A stretch of DNA of 64,000 bases from Sphingopyxis sp. LC81 (GCF_000756375.1 NZ_JNFD01000028.1:62001-126000); one strand, 5' to 3'. Shown: positions 17,497 to 25,545, numbered from the stretch's first letter. The notes: generated by a model from the letters alone, not told the origin. Numbers and translations: made by a program.

Positions 17497-18897
17497 ATGA
17501 CCGATAGCCTGTTCCGCCGCAAACCGATCGTTCCGGAACGGCGGGAGGGTGAGCAGGTGCTGGCGCGGACGCTGGGCTGGCCGCATCTGATCGCGCTCGG
17601 CGTCGGGGCGATCGTCGGCACGGGCATCCTGACCCTCATCGGCGTCGGCGCCGACAAGGCGGGGCCTGCGGTCATCCTGTCCTTCGGTATCGCGGGGCTG
17701 ATCTGTGCCTGCGCCGCGCTTGCCTATGCCGAAATGGCGACGATGATCCCCGCCTCGGGCAGCGCCTATACCTACTCCTATGTCGTGATCGGCGAATTGC
17801 TCGCGTGGATCGTCGGGTGGAGCCTGATCCTCGAATATTCACTGGTGGTGAGCGCAGTCGCGGTCGGCTGGTCGGGCTATGCCGCGCCCTTGCTACAGGC
17901 GTGGGCGGGCTTCCCGATGGCGCTGATGCAGGGACCCGAACTCGGCGGCATCGTCAACCTGCCCGCGATCGCAATCATCGCGGTGGTCGCGGGGCTGCTG
18001 CTCGTCGGCACGCGCGAAAGCGCAACGCTCAATGCGATCCTCGTGCTGGTGAAGATCGTCGCGCTTGTCGTATTCGTCGCGGTTGCGCTGCCCGCCTTCA
18101 ACGCCGCCAATCTCGAACCCTTCAGCCCCTATGGCTTTGCCAAGCATATGGGTCCTGATGGCGTCGAGCGCGGCGTGATGGCCGCGGCGGCGATCATCTT
18201 CTTCGCCTTCTACGGCTTCGACGCGATCGCGACGGCGGCCGAGGAAGCCAAGAATCCCGACCGCGATCTCAAGATCGGGATCGTCGGGTCGATGTTCGCC
18301 TGCGTGATCATCTATATCGCCGTCGCGGTCGCCGCGGTCGGCGCCATCGCCTACACGCGCTTTGCCAACAGCCCCGAGCCGCTCGCGCTGATCCTGCGCG
18401 AACTCGGCAGTCCGCTCGCGGCGCAATATCTCGCCGTTTCGGCGATCATCGCGCTGCCGACGGTCATCCTTGCCTTCTTCTATGGGCAGAGCCGTATCTT
18501 CTTCACGATGGCGCGCGACGGGCTGCTGCCCGCCAGCCTCGCCAAGCTGTCGTCGCGTGGGACGCCGGTGCGGATCACCATCTTCACCGCGCTCGTCGTC
18601 GCGGTGCTCGCGGGCTTCATCCCGCTCGGTGAACTCGCCGCGCTCGCCAATGCGGGGACGCTCGCGGCCTTCACCGCGGTGTCGATCTGCATGCTCATCA
18701 TGCGCCGCCGCGCGCCCGATGCGCCGCGGACCTTCCGCGCGCCAATGCCGTGGGTGGTCGGCGGCATCGCGGTTCTCGGCTGTATCTACCTCTTCTTCAG
18801 CCTGCCGGTGCAGACGCAGTTCTGGTTCCTCGTGTGGAATGTCGGCGGGCTGGCCGTCTATTTCCTCTACGCCCGCCGACACGCCATCGTCGGTTAG
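17497..18897 (+). CDS. APC superfamily amino-acid permease
   Basis: A 466-residue, about 12-span inner-membrane transporter. The first transmembrane helix contains GVGAIVGTGILTLIGVGAD, the helix-breaking GxG substrate-binding motif of the APC fold, and segment 3 contains YAEMATMIPASGSAYTYSY, characteristic of the cationic amino-acid/YfnA-like branch. Helix 6 has FFAFYGFDAIATAAEEAKNP. The protein starts MTDSLFRRKP, like many amino-acid permeases of this group. It is monocistronic, convergent with the zinc-ribbon gene (two bases between stops). The amino acid carried cannot be decided. Confidence 0.88.
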   Translation: MTDSLFRRKPIVPERREGEQVLARTLGWPHLIALGVGAIVGTGILTLIGVGADKAGPAVILSFGIAGLICACAALAYAEMATMIPASGSAYTYSYVVIGELLAWIVGWSLILEYSLVVSAVAVGWSGYAAPLLQAWAGFPMALMQGPELGGIVNLPAIAIIAVVAGLLLVGTRESATLNAILVLVKIVALVVFVAVALPAFNAANLEPFSPYGFAKHMGPDGVERGVMAAAAIIFFAFYGFDAIATAAEEAKNPDRDLKIGIVGSMFACVIIYIAVAVAAVGAIAYTRFANSPEPLALILRELGSPLAAQYLAVSAIIALPTVILAFFYGQSRIFFTMARDGLLPASLAKLSSRGTPVRITIFTALVVAVLAGFIPLGELAALANAGTLAAFTAVSICMLIMRRRAPDAPRTFRAPMPWVVGGIAVLGCIYLFFSLPVQTQFWFLVWNVGGLAVYFLYARRHAIVG

Positions 18898-18899
18898 TC

Positions 18900-19208
18900 C
18901 TAGTCGAACAATTCGCTGAGGAAGCTCTTCTTATAGTGCTTCTTGTACGGCTTGCCGCCGTAATGGCGGTCATCATAGCCGTGTTCGCGATATTGCGGCT
19001 GTGACGGCGGCGGGGGCGGGGCCGACGCGCGCGGCGCGGGAGCAGGCGCGCTGGCGGCTTCGCTGCGCTCGATGATCTTGTCGAGTTCGCCGCGATCGAG
19101 CCATACGCCGCGGCATTGGGGGCAATAGTCGATCTCGATTCCCTGCCGTTCCGACATGGTCAGGTTCACGCGGCAGGTCGGGCAAAGCAGCCCTTGGGCA
19201 TCGGACAC
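18900..19208 (-). CDS. Zinc-ribbon protein (zf-TFIIB family)
   Basis: A 102-residue protein with CPTCRVNLTMSERQGIEIDY and CPQCRGVWLDRGELDKII, a four-Cys zinc ribbon of the zf-TFIIB type, followed by a Pro/Ala-rich linker and a basic, Tyr/His/Lys-rich tail (KPYKKHYKKS). I place the start at GTG 19208 because AAGGA lies a few bases upstream of it; an ATG at 19223 in frame would put that site inside the coding sequence. Family members are common in alphaproteobacteria and have no established function. It lies just after, and convergent with, the permease gene. Confidence 0.75.
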   Translation of the reverse strand: MSDAQGLLCPTCRVNLTMSERQGIEIDYCPQCRGVWLDRGELDKIIERSEAASAPAPAPRASAPPPPPSQPQYREHGYDDRHYGGKPYKKHYKKSFLSELFD

Positions 19209-19290
19209 GAAATTTCCTTTCATCGCAAAGGCGACCGGGTGAGCCGCCGTCCCTCTAACGTGTCATGGCTATGGTGCGTTCCGCAAACAG

Positions 19291-19336
19291 AAAAGGCCCC
19301 GCTCCGACCGGGGAGGCGGAGCGGGGCCGAGTTTTG
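19291..19336 (-). terminator. Intrinsic terminator (bidirectional shape) after the XRE gene
   Basis: Perfect 12-base stem GGCCCCGCTCCG (19295-19306) with CGGAGCGGGGCC (19317-19328). On the reverse strand it is followed by TTTT, so it best serves the XRE/DUF2975 operon ending at 19348. Confidence 0.8.
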
Positions 19337-19347
19337 CCGTGCTCTGT

Positions 19348-19557
19348 TCAGCTGTCGGCTTCGAACGCCAGCAAGTCGCCGGGCTGGCATTCGAGTTCGG
19401 TGCAGATCGCCTCGAGCGTCGAGAAGCGCATCGCCTTCGCTTTGCCGGTCTTGAGGATCGACAAATTGGCGAGCGTGATGCCGATGCGGTCGGACAGGTC
19501 GGTCAGCGTCATCCGCTTCGCGTAGAGCAGGTCATCCAGTTTCACGACGATCGCCAT
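19348..19557 (-). CDS. XRE family (YozG-like) transcriptional regulator
   Basis: A 69-residue protein that is almost entirely one Cro/C1 helix-turn-helix: KRMTLTDLSDRIGITLANLS, with the recognition helix in LANLSILKTGKAKAMRFSTL, and a C-terminal EAICTELECQPGDLLAFE typical of the HTH_26 group. The ATG at 19557 overlaps the stop of the DUF2975 gene (TGATG); a GTG one codon earlier is possible. The DUF2975-plus-XRE pair is widespread and usually self-regulated. The dense CGATA/TATCG repeat cluster upstream of the operon is the obvious target. Confidence 0.85.
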   Translation of the reverse strand: MAIVVKLDDLLYAKRMTLTDLSDRIGITLANLSILKTGKAKAMRFSTLEAICTELECQPGDLLAFEADS

Positions 19558-20081
19558 CACACGGTCCCTTCCAGCTCGTCGCGCATCGCGGTGCCCTGTT
19601 CGAACACCGCCGCGAGGACGAAGGCGAGCAGGATCGCGAGCAAATTGCCGAGCGAGATGCCACCCATGTCGGCGAACGCGCTGCCCGCTTTCGCGATGCT
19701 GCTGGCGGTCCAGTGCAGCGGGATCGCCAGCAACTGGACGGCAACGAGCGCCCAGCCGACCCGGCGCAGCCGGGTCGCGTTCGCAGCGATGAAGGGATCG
19801 CGCGCCGCGCTAGCCACGAGCGCCTGAAACTGACGGATTATGTAAGCCGCCCCGGCGAGGATGGCGAAGAGCAGCCCCAGCAGCAGGCCAACCGGGAGCC
19901 GAAGCGTCGTGACATCGACGAATTCGGGGCTGTCGCGGAATCCGGCCATGACTTCGGGCCAGGCGACGACCAGCGCGACCGCGATGCCGGCGACGAGCAG
20001 CGCGGACGCCACGATCAGCCCGAGGATCAGCCAGAGCAGCCCGCGCGTCGCGCCGAGCAGGGTGTAGTTGGGAACAGGCAT
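19557..20081 (-). CDS. DUF2975 domain membrane protein
   Basis: A 174-residue membrane protein with about four hydrophobic segments: LLWLILGLIVASALLVAGIA, LRLPVGLLLGLLFAILAGAA, RVGWALVAVQLLAIPLHW and LGNLLAILLAFVLAAVF. The layout and the RDPFIAANATRLRRVGWALV loop are those of DUF2975. I choose the ATG at 20081, preceded by GGAG at a seven-base spacing; an ATG at 20123 would add 14 residues lying within the operator repeats. It is the first gene of the two-gene operon with the XRE regulator. Function is unknown; the genetic pairing suggests the membrane protein modulates, or is controlled by, its partner. Confidence 0.82.
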   Translation of the reverse strand: MPVPNYTLLGATRGLLWLILGLIVASALLVAGIAVALVVAWPEVMAGFRDSPEFVDVTTLRLPVGLLLGLLFAILAGAAYIIRQFQALVASAARDPFIAANATRLRRVGWALVAVQLLAIPLHWTASSIAKAGSAFADMGGISLGNLLAILLAFVLAAVFEQGTAMRDELEGTV

Positions 20082-20163
20082 ATCGTTCTCCGATAGATTG
20101 CTTATCGAAGAACAATATATCAAGTCCGACTTATCGTCAATCGATATTATCGAAAAACGATAA
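20081..20163. promoter_or_regulatory. Operator cluster of CGATA/TATCG repeats upstream of the DUF2975-XRE operon
   Basis: Seven copies of the pentamer CGATA or its complement TATCG lie within 83 bases (20081, 20091, 20103, 20132, 20142, 20148, 20158). They form several inverted pairs: TATCG-N5-CGATA (20081-20095), CGATA-N7-TATCG (20091-20107) and TTATCG-AAAAA-CGATAA (20147-20163). The first copy overlaps the start codon. This is the expected shape of a cooperative autoregulatory operator for the XRE protein. Confidence 0.65.
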
Positions 20164-20191
20164 CTGGCCGCCCTGGCGACCAGCCGTACCT

Positions 20192-20297
20192 CCCCCCTTC
20201 ATCACTCCGGACTTGATCCGGGGTCCATGACGGCATGTGCCGTGCTTCCGATCGAGGGCGTTGTGGATCCCGGATCAAGTCCGGGATGACGAAGGGG
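20192..20297. repeat. Paired palindromic repeat (REP-like), unit at 20.2 kb
   Basis: Arms of about 35 bases at 20192-20227 and 20263-20297 are inverted copies of each other, each containing TCCGGACTTGATCCGG, with a unique loop of about 35 bases. It lies between the operator cluster and the end of the DUF2218 gene. Confidence 0.85.
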
Positions 20298-20298
20298 G

Positions 20299-20616
20299 TC
20301 AAGCCGCCTGCCAGTCGAACGCCAGCGGCGCTTCGCGAAAGGCGAAGCGGTCGAGGTGGCGCGCCACCACGCCCTTCATCGCCTCGACATGGTCGGCGCT
20401 GCTGGCGTCGATGCGGACCGACAGCGCGTCGGGTCCGGCATCGAACGTCACCAGCGCATCGCCCGCCCATGTCGCGCCGCGTGCGTCCTTGGGGAAGGCC
20501 ACGGTGCCGTGGTCGGGTGTGAATTCGACCGCGAGATTATGCTGCCAATGCTTGCACAGTTGCTGGAGATATTTGCTCGCGTGCGCCGTGGGCACGTTGG
20601 CGACAGCGCTGCCCAT
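20299..20616 (-). CDS. DUF2218 domain protein
   Basis: A 105-residue protein matching the DUF2218 family: TAHASKYLQQLCKHWQH near the N-terminus, then FPKDARGATWAGDALVTFDA and a C-terminal VVARHLDRFAFREAPLAFDW. In related bacteria DUF2218 genes accompany siderophore or iron genes or PadR regulators, but no biochemical role is established. The ATG at 20616 overlaps the PadR stop codon, so it is translationally coupled to padR and controlled with it. Confidence 0.8.
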   Translation of the reverse strand: MGSAVANVPTAHASKYLQQLCKHWQHNLAVEFTPDHGTVAFPKDARGATWAGDALVTFDAGPDALSVRIDASSADHVEAMKGVVARHLDRFAFREAPLAFDWQAA

Positions 20617-21209
20617 CACAGCCGCTCGATCTTTTGCGCCGCCTCGTCGATCAGCGCGACGATGTCGTGCAGCGCCGCATTGTCGAGGTCGCGGTCGCCG
20701 AGCCGGTTCATCAGGACCTGGCGCAGGTTGCCCATCGCGCGGCGCACCGATGCCGAGTCCGTCCGCTGCGTTTCCTCGCCGACCGCGGTCAGGCGGGTGA
20801 TCGCGGCGTCGACGATCTCGCTATTCGCTTCGAGTTCGGCGCGTCCCGCATCGGTGATCGCGAACAGCTTTTTCGCGCCGTCGCTCTCTTGCGCTTCGAT
20901 CAGGCCCATGTCGTCGAGCATCGTCAGCGTTGGATAGATGACGCCGGGGCTCGGCGCATAGCTGCCGCCGGTGAGTTCCTCGATGTGGCGGATCAGGTCG
21001 TAACCGTGGCGCGGTTCGTCGGCGATCAGCTTGAGCAATACGAGCCGAAGCTCGCCGCCGTCGAACATCCGCCGTCGCTCGCCCCGGCCACCGCCACGAC
21101 GGCCACCGCCAAAGCCATGCCCGAACCCGTGGCCAAAGCCGCGACCGCCGCGATGCATCGCATGCCGCCCGCCGCAACCGTGGCCTTCCATTTTCGCATA
21201 GAATATCAT
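20616..21209 (-). CDS. PadR family transcriptional regulator with Gly/His/Arg-rich N-terminus
   Basis: A 197-residue regulator. After a Gly/His/Arg-rich leader (residues 8-47: HGCGGRHAMHRGG, FGHGFGHGFGG) comes a winged helix: LRLVLLKLIADEPRHGYDLI, TGGSYAPSPGVIYPTLTMLD and the wing AQESDGAKKLFAITDAG. The C-terminal dimerisation helices follow. The His/Gly-rich extension could bind metal; this is seen in several PadR-like regulators next to iron or redox genes. The ATG at 21209 follows AAGGA. It probably represses its own DUF2218 operon through the palindrome just upstream. Confidence 0.85.
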   Translation of the reverse strand: MIFYAKMEGHGCGGRHAMHRGGRGFGHGFGHGFGGGRRGGGRGERRRMFDGGELRLVLLKLIADEPRHGYDLIRHIEELTGGSYAPSPGVIYPTLTMLDDMGLIEAQESDGAKKLFAITDAGRAELEANSEIVDAAITRLTAVGEETQRTDSASVRRAMGNLRQVLMNRLGDRDLDNAALHDIVALIDEAAQKIERL

Positions 21210-21241
21210 TTTTCGTTCCTTAGAGTGATTCTAGATGCGTC

Positions 21242-21255
21242 TAAGATATATCTTA
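21242..21255. promoter_or_regulatory. Candidate PadR operator
   Basis: A perfect 14-base palindrome TAAGATATATCTTA, with a further partial repeat TCTAGATGCGTCTAAGA next to it, lies 33 bases upstream of the padR start. Sharp local AT-richness in a GC-rich genome supports a promoter/operator here. Confidence 0.55.
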
Positions 21256-21309
21256 AGATGCGATATGCAAGAGGCTTCAGGAAAAATTCTCGACGGAAAT
21301 GCGGGGCGA

Positions 21310-21753
21310 TCAGCCTTGGCGTGCGAAGCGCAAGTGAATCAGCGGATAGGCCCGCTCTTGGCCATCGCGCTCCGACCGGCCGGTGGGTACGAAGCCCAAG
21401 CGCTCGTAAAAGCCGACGGCTTGCCCATTCTGTTCGTTCACTTCGGTCGTCAGCGTCGGATGGTGTTCCAGCGCATGCGCGACCAGCGCTCGCCCGACAC
21501 CGGCACCGCGATATGCGGGATCGATGAACAGCGCCTCCATGCTCGATCCGTCGAGCAGCATGAAGCCGATCGGCCGATCATCGGCATCGACCGCGAGCCA
21601 GAGCGATGCTGCGGGAAGGAATGACTGGACTTCGGCTTCGATTGCGACGCGATCCTCGGCCGTCAGAAAGTCGTGCGTCGCATCGACGGCGTCGCGCCAG
21701 ATCTCGACAGCGCGGTCGCCGTCGGCGGGCGTCGATTGTCGGATCCGTATCAT
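21310..21753 (-). CDS. GNAT family N-acetyltransferase
   Basis: A 147-residue acetyltransferase of the YjaB/PhnO-like type. It starts MIRIRQSTPADGDRAVEIWR. The acetyl-CoA-binding motif A is MEALFIDPAYRGAGVGRALV, with the R-G-x-G-x-G/A phosphate-binding loop, followed by NEQNGQAVGFYERLGFVPTG (motif B). The ATG at 21753 is the natural start; an ATG at 21780 would add nine residues. It sits alone between the PadR gene and the rplJ promoter. The acceptor substrate is unknown. Confidence 0.83.
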   Translation of the reverse strand: MIRIRQSTPADGDRAVEIWRDAVDATHDFLTAEDRVAIEAEVQSFLPAASLWLAVDADDRPIGFMLLDGSSMEALFIDPAYRGAGVGRALVAHALEHHPTLTTEVNEQNGQAVGFYERLGFVPTGRSERDGQERAYPLIHLRFARQG

Positions 21754-21822
21754 GACCGGGGCTTTAGTCGATCGCGACAAGGCTCGCCAAGTCCGAAGGC
21801 GACCGAAATCCCGCCATCGGCC

Positions 21823-21850
21823 TTGACTCTGCGCCCATCGACGCTATTAG
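21823..21850 (+). promoter_or_regulatory. Promoter of rplJ-rplL
   Basis: TTGACT (21823-21828), a 16-base spacer and TATTAG (21845-21850). It gives rplJL its own promoter, which the operon needs here because rplKA is 7 kb upstream behind a terminator. Confidence 0.6.
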
Positions 21851-21855
21851 CACCC

Positions 21856-22122
21856 CCGTGTTGTCCCGGTCTCGGCCGTGGCAATTCCGTCCGAGACAGT
21901 TGGTGAAGGGGATTTGCCCTTCTTAATTTCCAGCCGAGACGGGGAACAGTCTTTTTCGGTCGCCCGCCTGTATTCAGGCGACGCGTCTTGACCGACCCCA
22001 TCGGACATCGTTGCGCAAATGCAGGCGAGCCTTGGCTCGCGTCTGTCTTTGCGTGTGTTAGCCGCCCGGCGGCGCATGCGTTTCGGCGTGGGCGCATCCG
22101 GGCAGATGAGTGGAGTATAGGC
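21856..22122 (+). ncRNA. Structured 5' leader of rplJ-rplL (candidate L10 autoregulatory leader)
   Basis: About 265 transcribed but non-coding bases precede rplJ. Three clear stems are visible: GTCTCGG (21869-21875) with CCGAGAC (21891-21897); GAAGGG (21905-21910) with CCCTTC (21917-21922); and CGCCTG (21965-21970) with CAGGCG (21975-21980), loop TATT. In E. coli and Bacillus the L10-L12 complex binds such a leader to repress its own operon. The equivalence here is inferred, not matched to a known Rfam model. Confidence 0.45.
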
Positions 22123-22638
22123 ATGGATCGTACGGAAAAGGCCGAAGCCGTATCCTCGCTGAACGCTACGCTGGGATCAGCTGCTGCTGTTGTGGTCGTC
22201 CGCAACCTCGGCATGACCGTCGCTCAGTCGACGGTGCTGCGCCAGCAGATGCGCGATGCAGGGGCCGACTTTCGCGTCACGAAGAACCGTCTTGCCAAAA
22301 TCGCGCTCGATGGCACGTCCTACACCGGTATCGGCGAACTGCTGACCGGTCCCACGGCCCTCGCAACCTCGACCGATCCGGTCTCGGCTGCGAAGATCGC
22401 CGTGGAATTTGCCAAGACCAACGACAAGCTTGAAATCGTTGGTGGCGGCATGGGCGACGTGGTCCTCGACGTAGATGGCGTGAAGGCGCTTGCTTCGCTT
22501 CCCTCGCTCGACGAGCTCCGCGCCAAGATCATCGGTCTGGTGCAGGCTCCGGCCACCAAGGTTGCGCAGATTGCCGCAGCCCCGGCGGGCCAGTTGGCGC
22601 GGGTTTTTGGCGCATATGCCGCCAAAGAAGCAGCGTGA
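22123..22638 (+). CDS. rplJ: 50S ribosomal protein L10
   Basis: A 171-residue L10, the base of the L7/L12 stalk. The sequence opens [20 protein letters not shown] and contains the rRNA-binding region [33 protein letters not shown] and the [11 protein letters not shown] loop. The C-terminal helix (about 130-171) that carries L12 dimers is present. An upstream in-frame ATG at 21988 would lengthen the protein by 45 residues into the leader and is not credible. First gene of the rplJL operon. Confidence 0.97.
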   Translation: MDRTEKAEAVSSLNATLGSAAAVVVVRNLGMTVAQSTVLRQQMRDAGADFRVTKNRLAKIALDGTSYTGIGELLTGPTALATSTDPVSAAKIAVEFAKTNDKLEIVGGGMGDVVLDVDGVKALASLPSLDELRAKIIGLVQAPATKVAQIAAAPAGQLARVFGAYAAKEAA

Positions 22639-22697
22639 TTTCGAACTAACCCTTTAAACTTACTACCGGGATATCCCGGTTCTGATGGAGAATGAAC

Positions 22698-23069
22698 ATG
22701 GCTGATCTTGCAAAGATCGTTGAAGAACTGTCGGCGCTGACCGTCCTCGAAGCGGCTGACCTGTCGAAGCTGCTCGAAGAAAAGTGGGGCGTTTCGGCTG
22801 CCGCTGCTGTTGCTGCCGCTCCGGCTGCTGCCGCTGCTGGCCCGGCTGCTGAAGAGCAGACCGAATTCGACGTCATCCTGACGGGTGACGGCGGCAACAA
22901 GATCAACGTGATTAAGGAAGTCCGTGCGATCACCGGTCTGGGTCTGGGCGAAGCCAAGGCACTCGTCGAAGGCGCACCGAAGGCCATCAAGGAAGGCGTG
23001 AACAAGGCAGAAGCTGAAGAGCTGAAGGCCAAGATTCTCGCTGCCGGCGGCACCGTCGAACTGAAGTAA
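22698..23069 (+). CDS. rplL: 50S ribosomal protein L7/L12
   Basis: A 123-residue L12. N-terminal dimerisation domain [20 protein letters not shown], a hinge of Ala-rich sequence (about 35-50), and a C-terminal domain with the universal [20 protein letters not shown] factor-binding helix and [14 protein letters not shown] end. The ATG at 22698 has TGGAG at seven bases; an ATG two codons earlier is too close to that site. It is the last gene of its operon, followed by a terminator; rpoB, its normal neighbour, is 8.3 kb away. Confidence 0.97.
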   Translation: MADLAKIVEELSALTVLEAADLSKLLEEKWGVSAAAAVAAAPAAAAAGPAAEEQTEFDVILTGDGGNKINVIKEVRAITGLGLGEAKALVEGAPKAIKEGVNKAEAEELKAKILAAGGTVELK

Positions 23070-23124
23070 TTCGGTTGGATGGGTTCCGGCCGGATCATCC
23101 GGCCGGGTTCCAGCGAAAAAGAAT

Positions 23125-23156
23125 AAGGGCGGCGCCGCGAGGCACCGCCCTTTTTC
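23125..23156 (+). terminator. Intrinsic terminator of rplJ-rplL
   Basis: A stem of AAGGGCGG with CCGCCCTT (an inner GCC/GGC extends it) followed by TTTTTC. A second strong GC hairpin without a T-run (23086-23106, arms CCGGCCGGAT) precedes it and may protect the mRNA end. Confidence 0.85.
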
Positions 23157-23192
23157 TATGCGGTGAGGGGACCACCGCGGATGATCGGGCGC

Positions 23193-24230
23193 TCAGCTCT
23201 TGGAATAGCCCGGGCGGAAGCTGGTCGACGTGCGGACACGCGCGGGTTCGGGGCGGCGCACATCCTGTTCCTGCGTCGCGGGGGCAGGGCGCTGGGCGAT
23301 TTCCCAAGCGCTGACCGGCTTGCGGGTCATGTCCTTCTGCGCGCCGAGCGTCTCGTCATAGACGGTGCGTTCCTGGCGATCGAGGAAACGCGCATGCTTC
23401 AGCCGCTTGCTGAGCGTCGCAAAGGGATTGTCGTCGGTCGGCCCGGCCATCGCCATCGCTTCGTGACGACCCATGCTTCCGCTCGGCGCGGCGACGAAGG
23501 CCGGAACCGTTCGCGGCGCGACTTCTTCCTCTTCGGGCGGGGCATAGGCGGGCGTGATCCACGGCTGCGTCTCGCCGGTCACCGGCTCGGCTGCGGCAAC
23601 GGACGCGGGCTCATATTCATACGCCGTGGCTTCCGCACCGACCGCGCGGCGGCGGCGAGCGAAGGCCAATCCGGCGCCGCCGATGATCAGCAGCGCGGCT
23701 GCGCCGCCGGCGATCTCCCACGGGAACGCATCGCCGGTCGTGCTCGCGGTTTCGGCGGGCAGCGGTGCCGGTTCGGCGATCGGTTCGGCCGGCGCTGCCA
23801 TCGGTGCGGCGATCGGCGTGGCTTCCTCGATCAAGGGAGCCTCGGCGGCCGGTGCCGCGACAGGGGTGGCAGCCGCTGCGACGGGCGCCGCGGGGCGCGC
23901 ACGCGGCGCCGCGCGTTCGGCGCGCGCCGGAGCGGGCGCTGCGGCGCGTTCTGCGGTCTTGGGTGCGGGTGCAGTCTTTTCGGCGGGGATGTCCAGCGGG
24001 ACGCGGATGACCGGGGCGGGCGCGGCAGGCTGTGCGGTCTGCGGGGTTGCGACCGGGGCGGTGGTGCTCGGTTCGGGGACCGTCGGCGGGGTCTGCGGCG
24101 TCGGCGCCGCGACCGGCGGAGTCATCGTAACGGTCGGGGCTTCCTGCGCAAAAGCGCCGGGGGTGGACAGAACCAGGAACGCGGCAATCGCGCTCATGGC
24201 GGGGCGGGAGAGGGCGATATTTCTTGTCAT
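23193..24230 (-). CDS. Ala/Pro-rich exported protein with C-terminal membrane anchor
   Basis: A 345-residue protein of unknown function. The signal peptide MTRNIALSRPAMSAIAAFLV...GAFA is followed by an Ala/Pro/Thr-rich, low-complexity periplasmic region (about 30-175). One transmembrane segment (EIAGGAAALLIIGGAGLAFA) then ends in RRRR, giving a positive-inside cytoplasmic tail of about 140 residues. The tail holds NPFATLSKRLKHARFLDRQE and a C-terminal region rich in Arg and Pro. The layout resembles proteins annotated as LPXTG-anchor-like in sphingomonads, but no LPXTG motif is seen. The start at 24230 fits the signal peptide. It is divergent from the ATP-grasp gene across 286 bases in which no other gene or clear promoter was found. 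Confidence 0.6.
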   Translation of the reverse strand: MTRNIALSRPAMSAIAAFLVLSTPGAFAQEAPTVTMTPPVAAPTPQTPPTVPEPSTTAPVATPQTAQPAAPAPVIRVPLDIPAEKTAPAPKTAERAAAPAPARAERAAPRARPAAPVAAAATPVAAPAAEAPLIEEATPIAAPMAAPAEPIAEPAPLPAETASTTGDAFPWEIAGGAAALLIIGGAGLAFARRRRAVGAEATAYEYEPASVAAAEPVTGETQPWITPAYAPPEEEEVAPRTVPAFVAAPSGSMGRHEAMAMAGPTDDNPFATLSKRLKHARFLDRQERTVYDETLGAQKDMTRKPVSAWEIAQRPAPATQEQDVRRPEPARVRTSTSFRPGYSKS

Positions 24231-24516
24231 AGTGAAGCACGAACGAGCCACTCGCCGAAAATGCTGCTCGGACAACGCGGTTTCCGGGATGAGCCGTGGC
24301 TGCCGAACGGCGCGGCGAGGATTCCGGTGCGGCTGGTCGTGCCGTCACACCATTTTTGCGATCGGGCGGACCGGTGCGATCGATCGCCCGGGCCGGGTCC
24401 GCGAGCACGCATTCCCAGGGACGTGCGCTTCAATATGACAGGGGTTTTGCGTTTTGGTGTCGGCCGGGTCACCAATCCGTCATTCGCGCGCAACCTTGCC
24501 GTGATCAACGCCGCAC

Positions 24517-25545
24517 ATGGAAACCACCGACCTTGCCCCGACCCGGCTGCCGAACCAGCTGCGCGAAACGCAGCGGCTGCTGTTCATCGCCAAGCATGCA
24601 CGCTGGACCGGCGGGCTGCATGCCGATGACGGCAATCACGCGCTTTATCACCGCGAAATGCGCGAGACGCTCGAAGCGATCGGCATCGAACTGCTGATCG
24701 CCGATAGCTACGCCGCGCTGTTCGACCGGCCTGCCGCCGATTTCGTCTTCCCGCTGCTCAATCGCGGCGGCTTCTTCAATTCCGAAATGCTGCTGCCCTT
24801 GCTCTGCAACCAGCATGGCCTGCCCTACCTTGGCGCCTCGCCGATCGTGCGCGGCCTGTCCGACGACAAGCATCTGACCAAGCTCGAGGCCGCGGCGCGC
24901 GGCGTGCCGACCGCGCCCTGGGCGCTGTTCCGCCGCGGCGCGCCGGTCGACGTGTCGCGCTGCCCGCCGGCGCGGCGCTGGGTGATCAAGCCGAACAACA
25001 GCTCGGCCTCGTGGGGCGTCCGCGACGCGCACGACCGGGTGCAACTTGCGCAGGCGGTCACCGAAATCCATGCGCTCGACCATGATGCGCTCGTCGAGCC
25101 CTTTATCGACGGCAGCGATATCGAGGTGCCCGTGATCACGCTCGATGGCGAACCCGCGATGCTGCCGATGATGATTTTCGAGCAGGACGATCCGACCCAG
25201 CTTCGTACCTATCAGGAAAAGCGCGACCTCGTCGGCAACGTCGGATATTGCATCAAGCGGTTCGGCGATCCGGCGATTGCGGCACGGATTATCGACTATA
25301 CGAAGCGGATGGCCGATATCTTCCGCCCGTTCGATTATGGCCGGTTCGAGTTTCGCGTCGATCACACGACCGGCGACGTCCGGCTGCTCGAGGTCAATCT
25401 CAACTGCAATCTGTGGTCCGAAAAACTGTTCTCGCGCTCCGCCGTCGCGGCGGGCTTCACCCACGCGGCGCTGATCGAAACGATCGTCGCCGAAAGCATG
25501 ATCCGTCAGATTGCGCCCGCCGCGGCGCGGCGGAGCGCCGCATGA
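24517..25545 (+). CDS. ATP-grasp (D-Ala-D-Ala ligase-like) enzyme of unknown substrate
   Basis: A 342-residue carboxylate-amine/thiol ligase. After an N-terminal Rossmann-like part (FVFPLLNRGGFFNSEMLLPL, YLGASPIVRGLSDDKHLTKL), the ATP-grasp fold is marked by RWVIKPNNSSASWGVRDAHD (glycine-rich lid), DALVEPFIDGSDIEVPVITL and the metal-binding FEFRVDHTTGDVRLLEVNLN. The GASP...DK-TK segment and the E-V-N-x-N metal site are those of D-alanine-D-alanine ligases, but the normal NTxPG after the metal Asn is replaced by NLNCNLW, so it is not a canonical Ddl. The stop overlaps the start of the nucleotidyltransferase (ATGA), giving a coupled pair. Peptide-bond formation on an amino acid or small molecule is the likely chemistry. 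Confidence 0.7.
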   Translation: METTDLAPTRLPNQLRETQRLLFIAKHARWTGGLHADDGNHALYHREMRETLEAIGIELLIADSYAALFDRPAADFVFPLLNRGGFFNSEMLLPLLCNQHGLPYLGASPIVRGLSDDKHLTKLEAAARGVPTAPWALFRRGAPVDVSRCPPARRWVIKPNNSSASWGVRDAHDRVQLAQAVTEIHALDHDALVEPFIDGSDIEVPVITLDGEPAMLPMMIFEQDDPTQLRTYQEKRDLVGNVGYCIKRFGDPAIAARIIDYTKRMADIFRPFDYGRFEFRVDHTTGDVRLLEVNLNCNLWSEKLFSRSAVAAGFTHAALIETIVAESMIRQIAPAAARRSAA

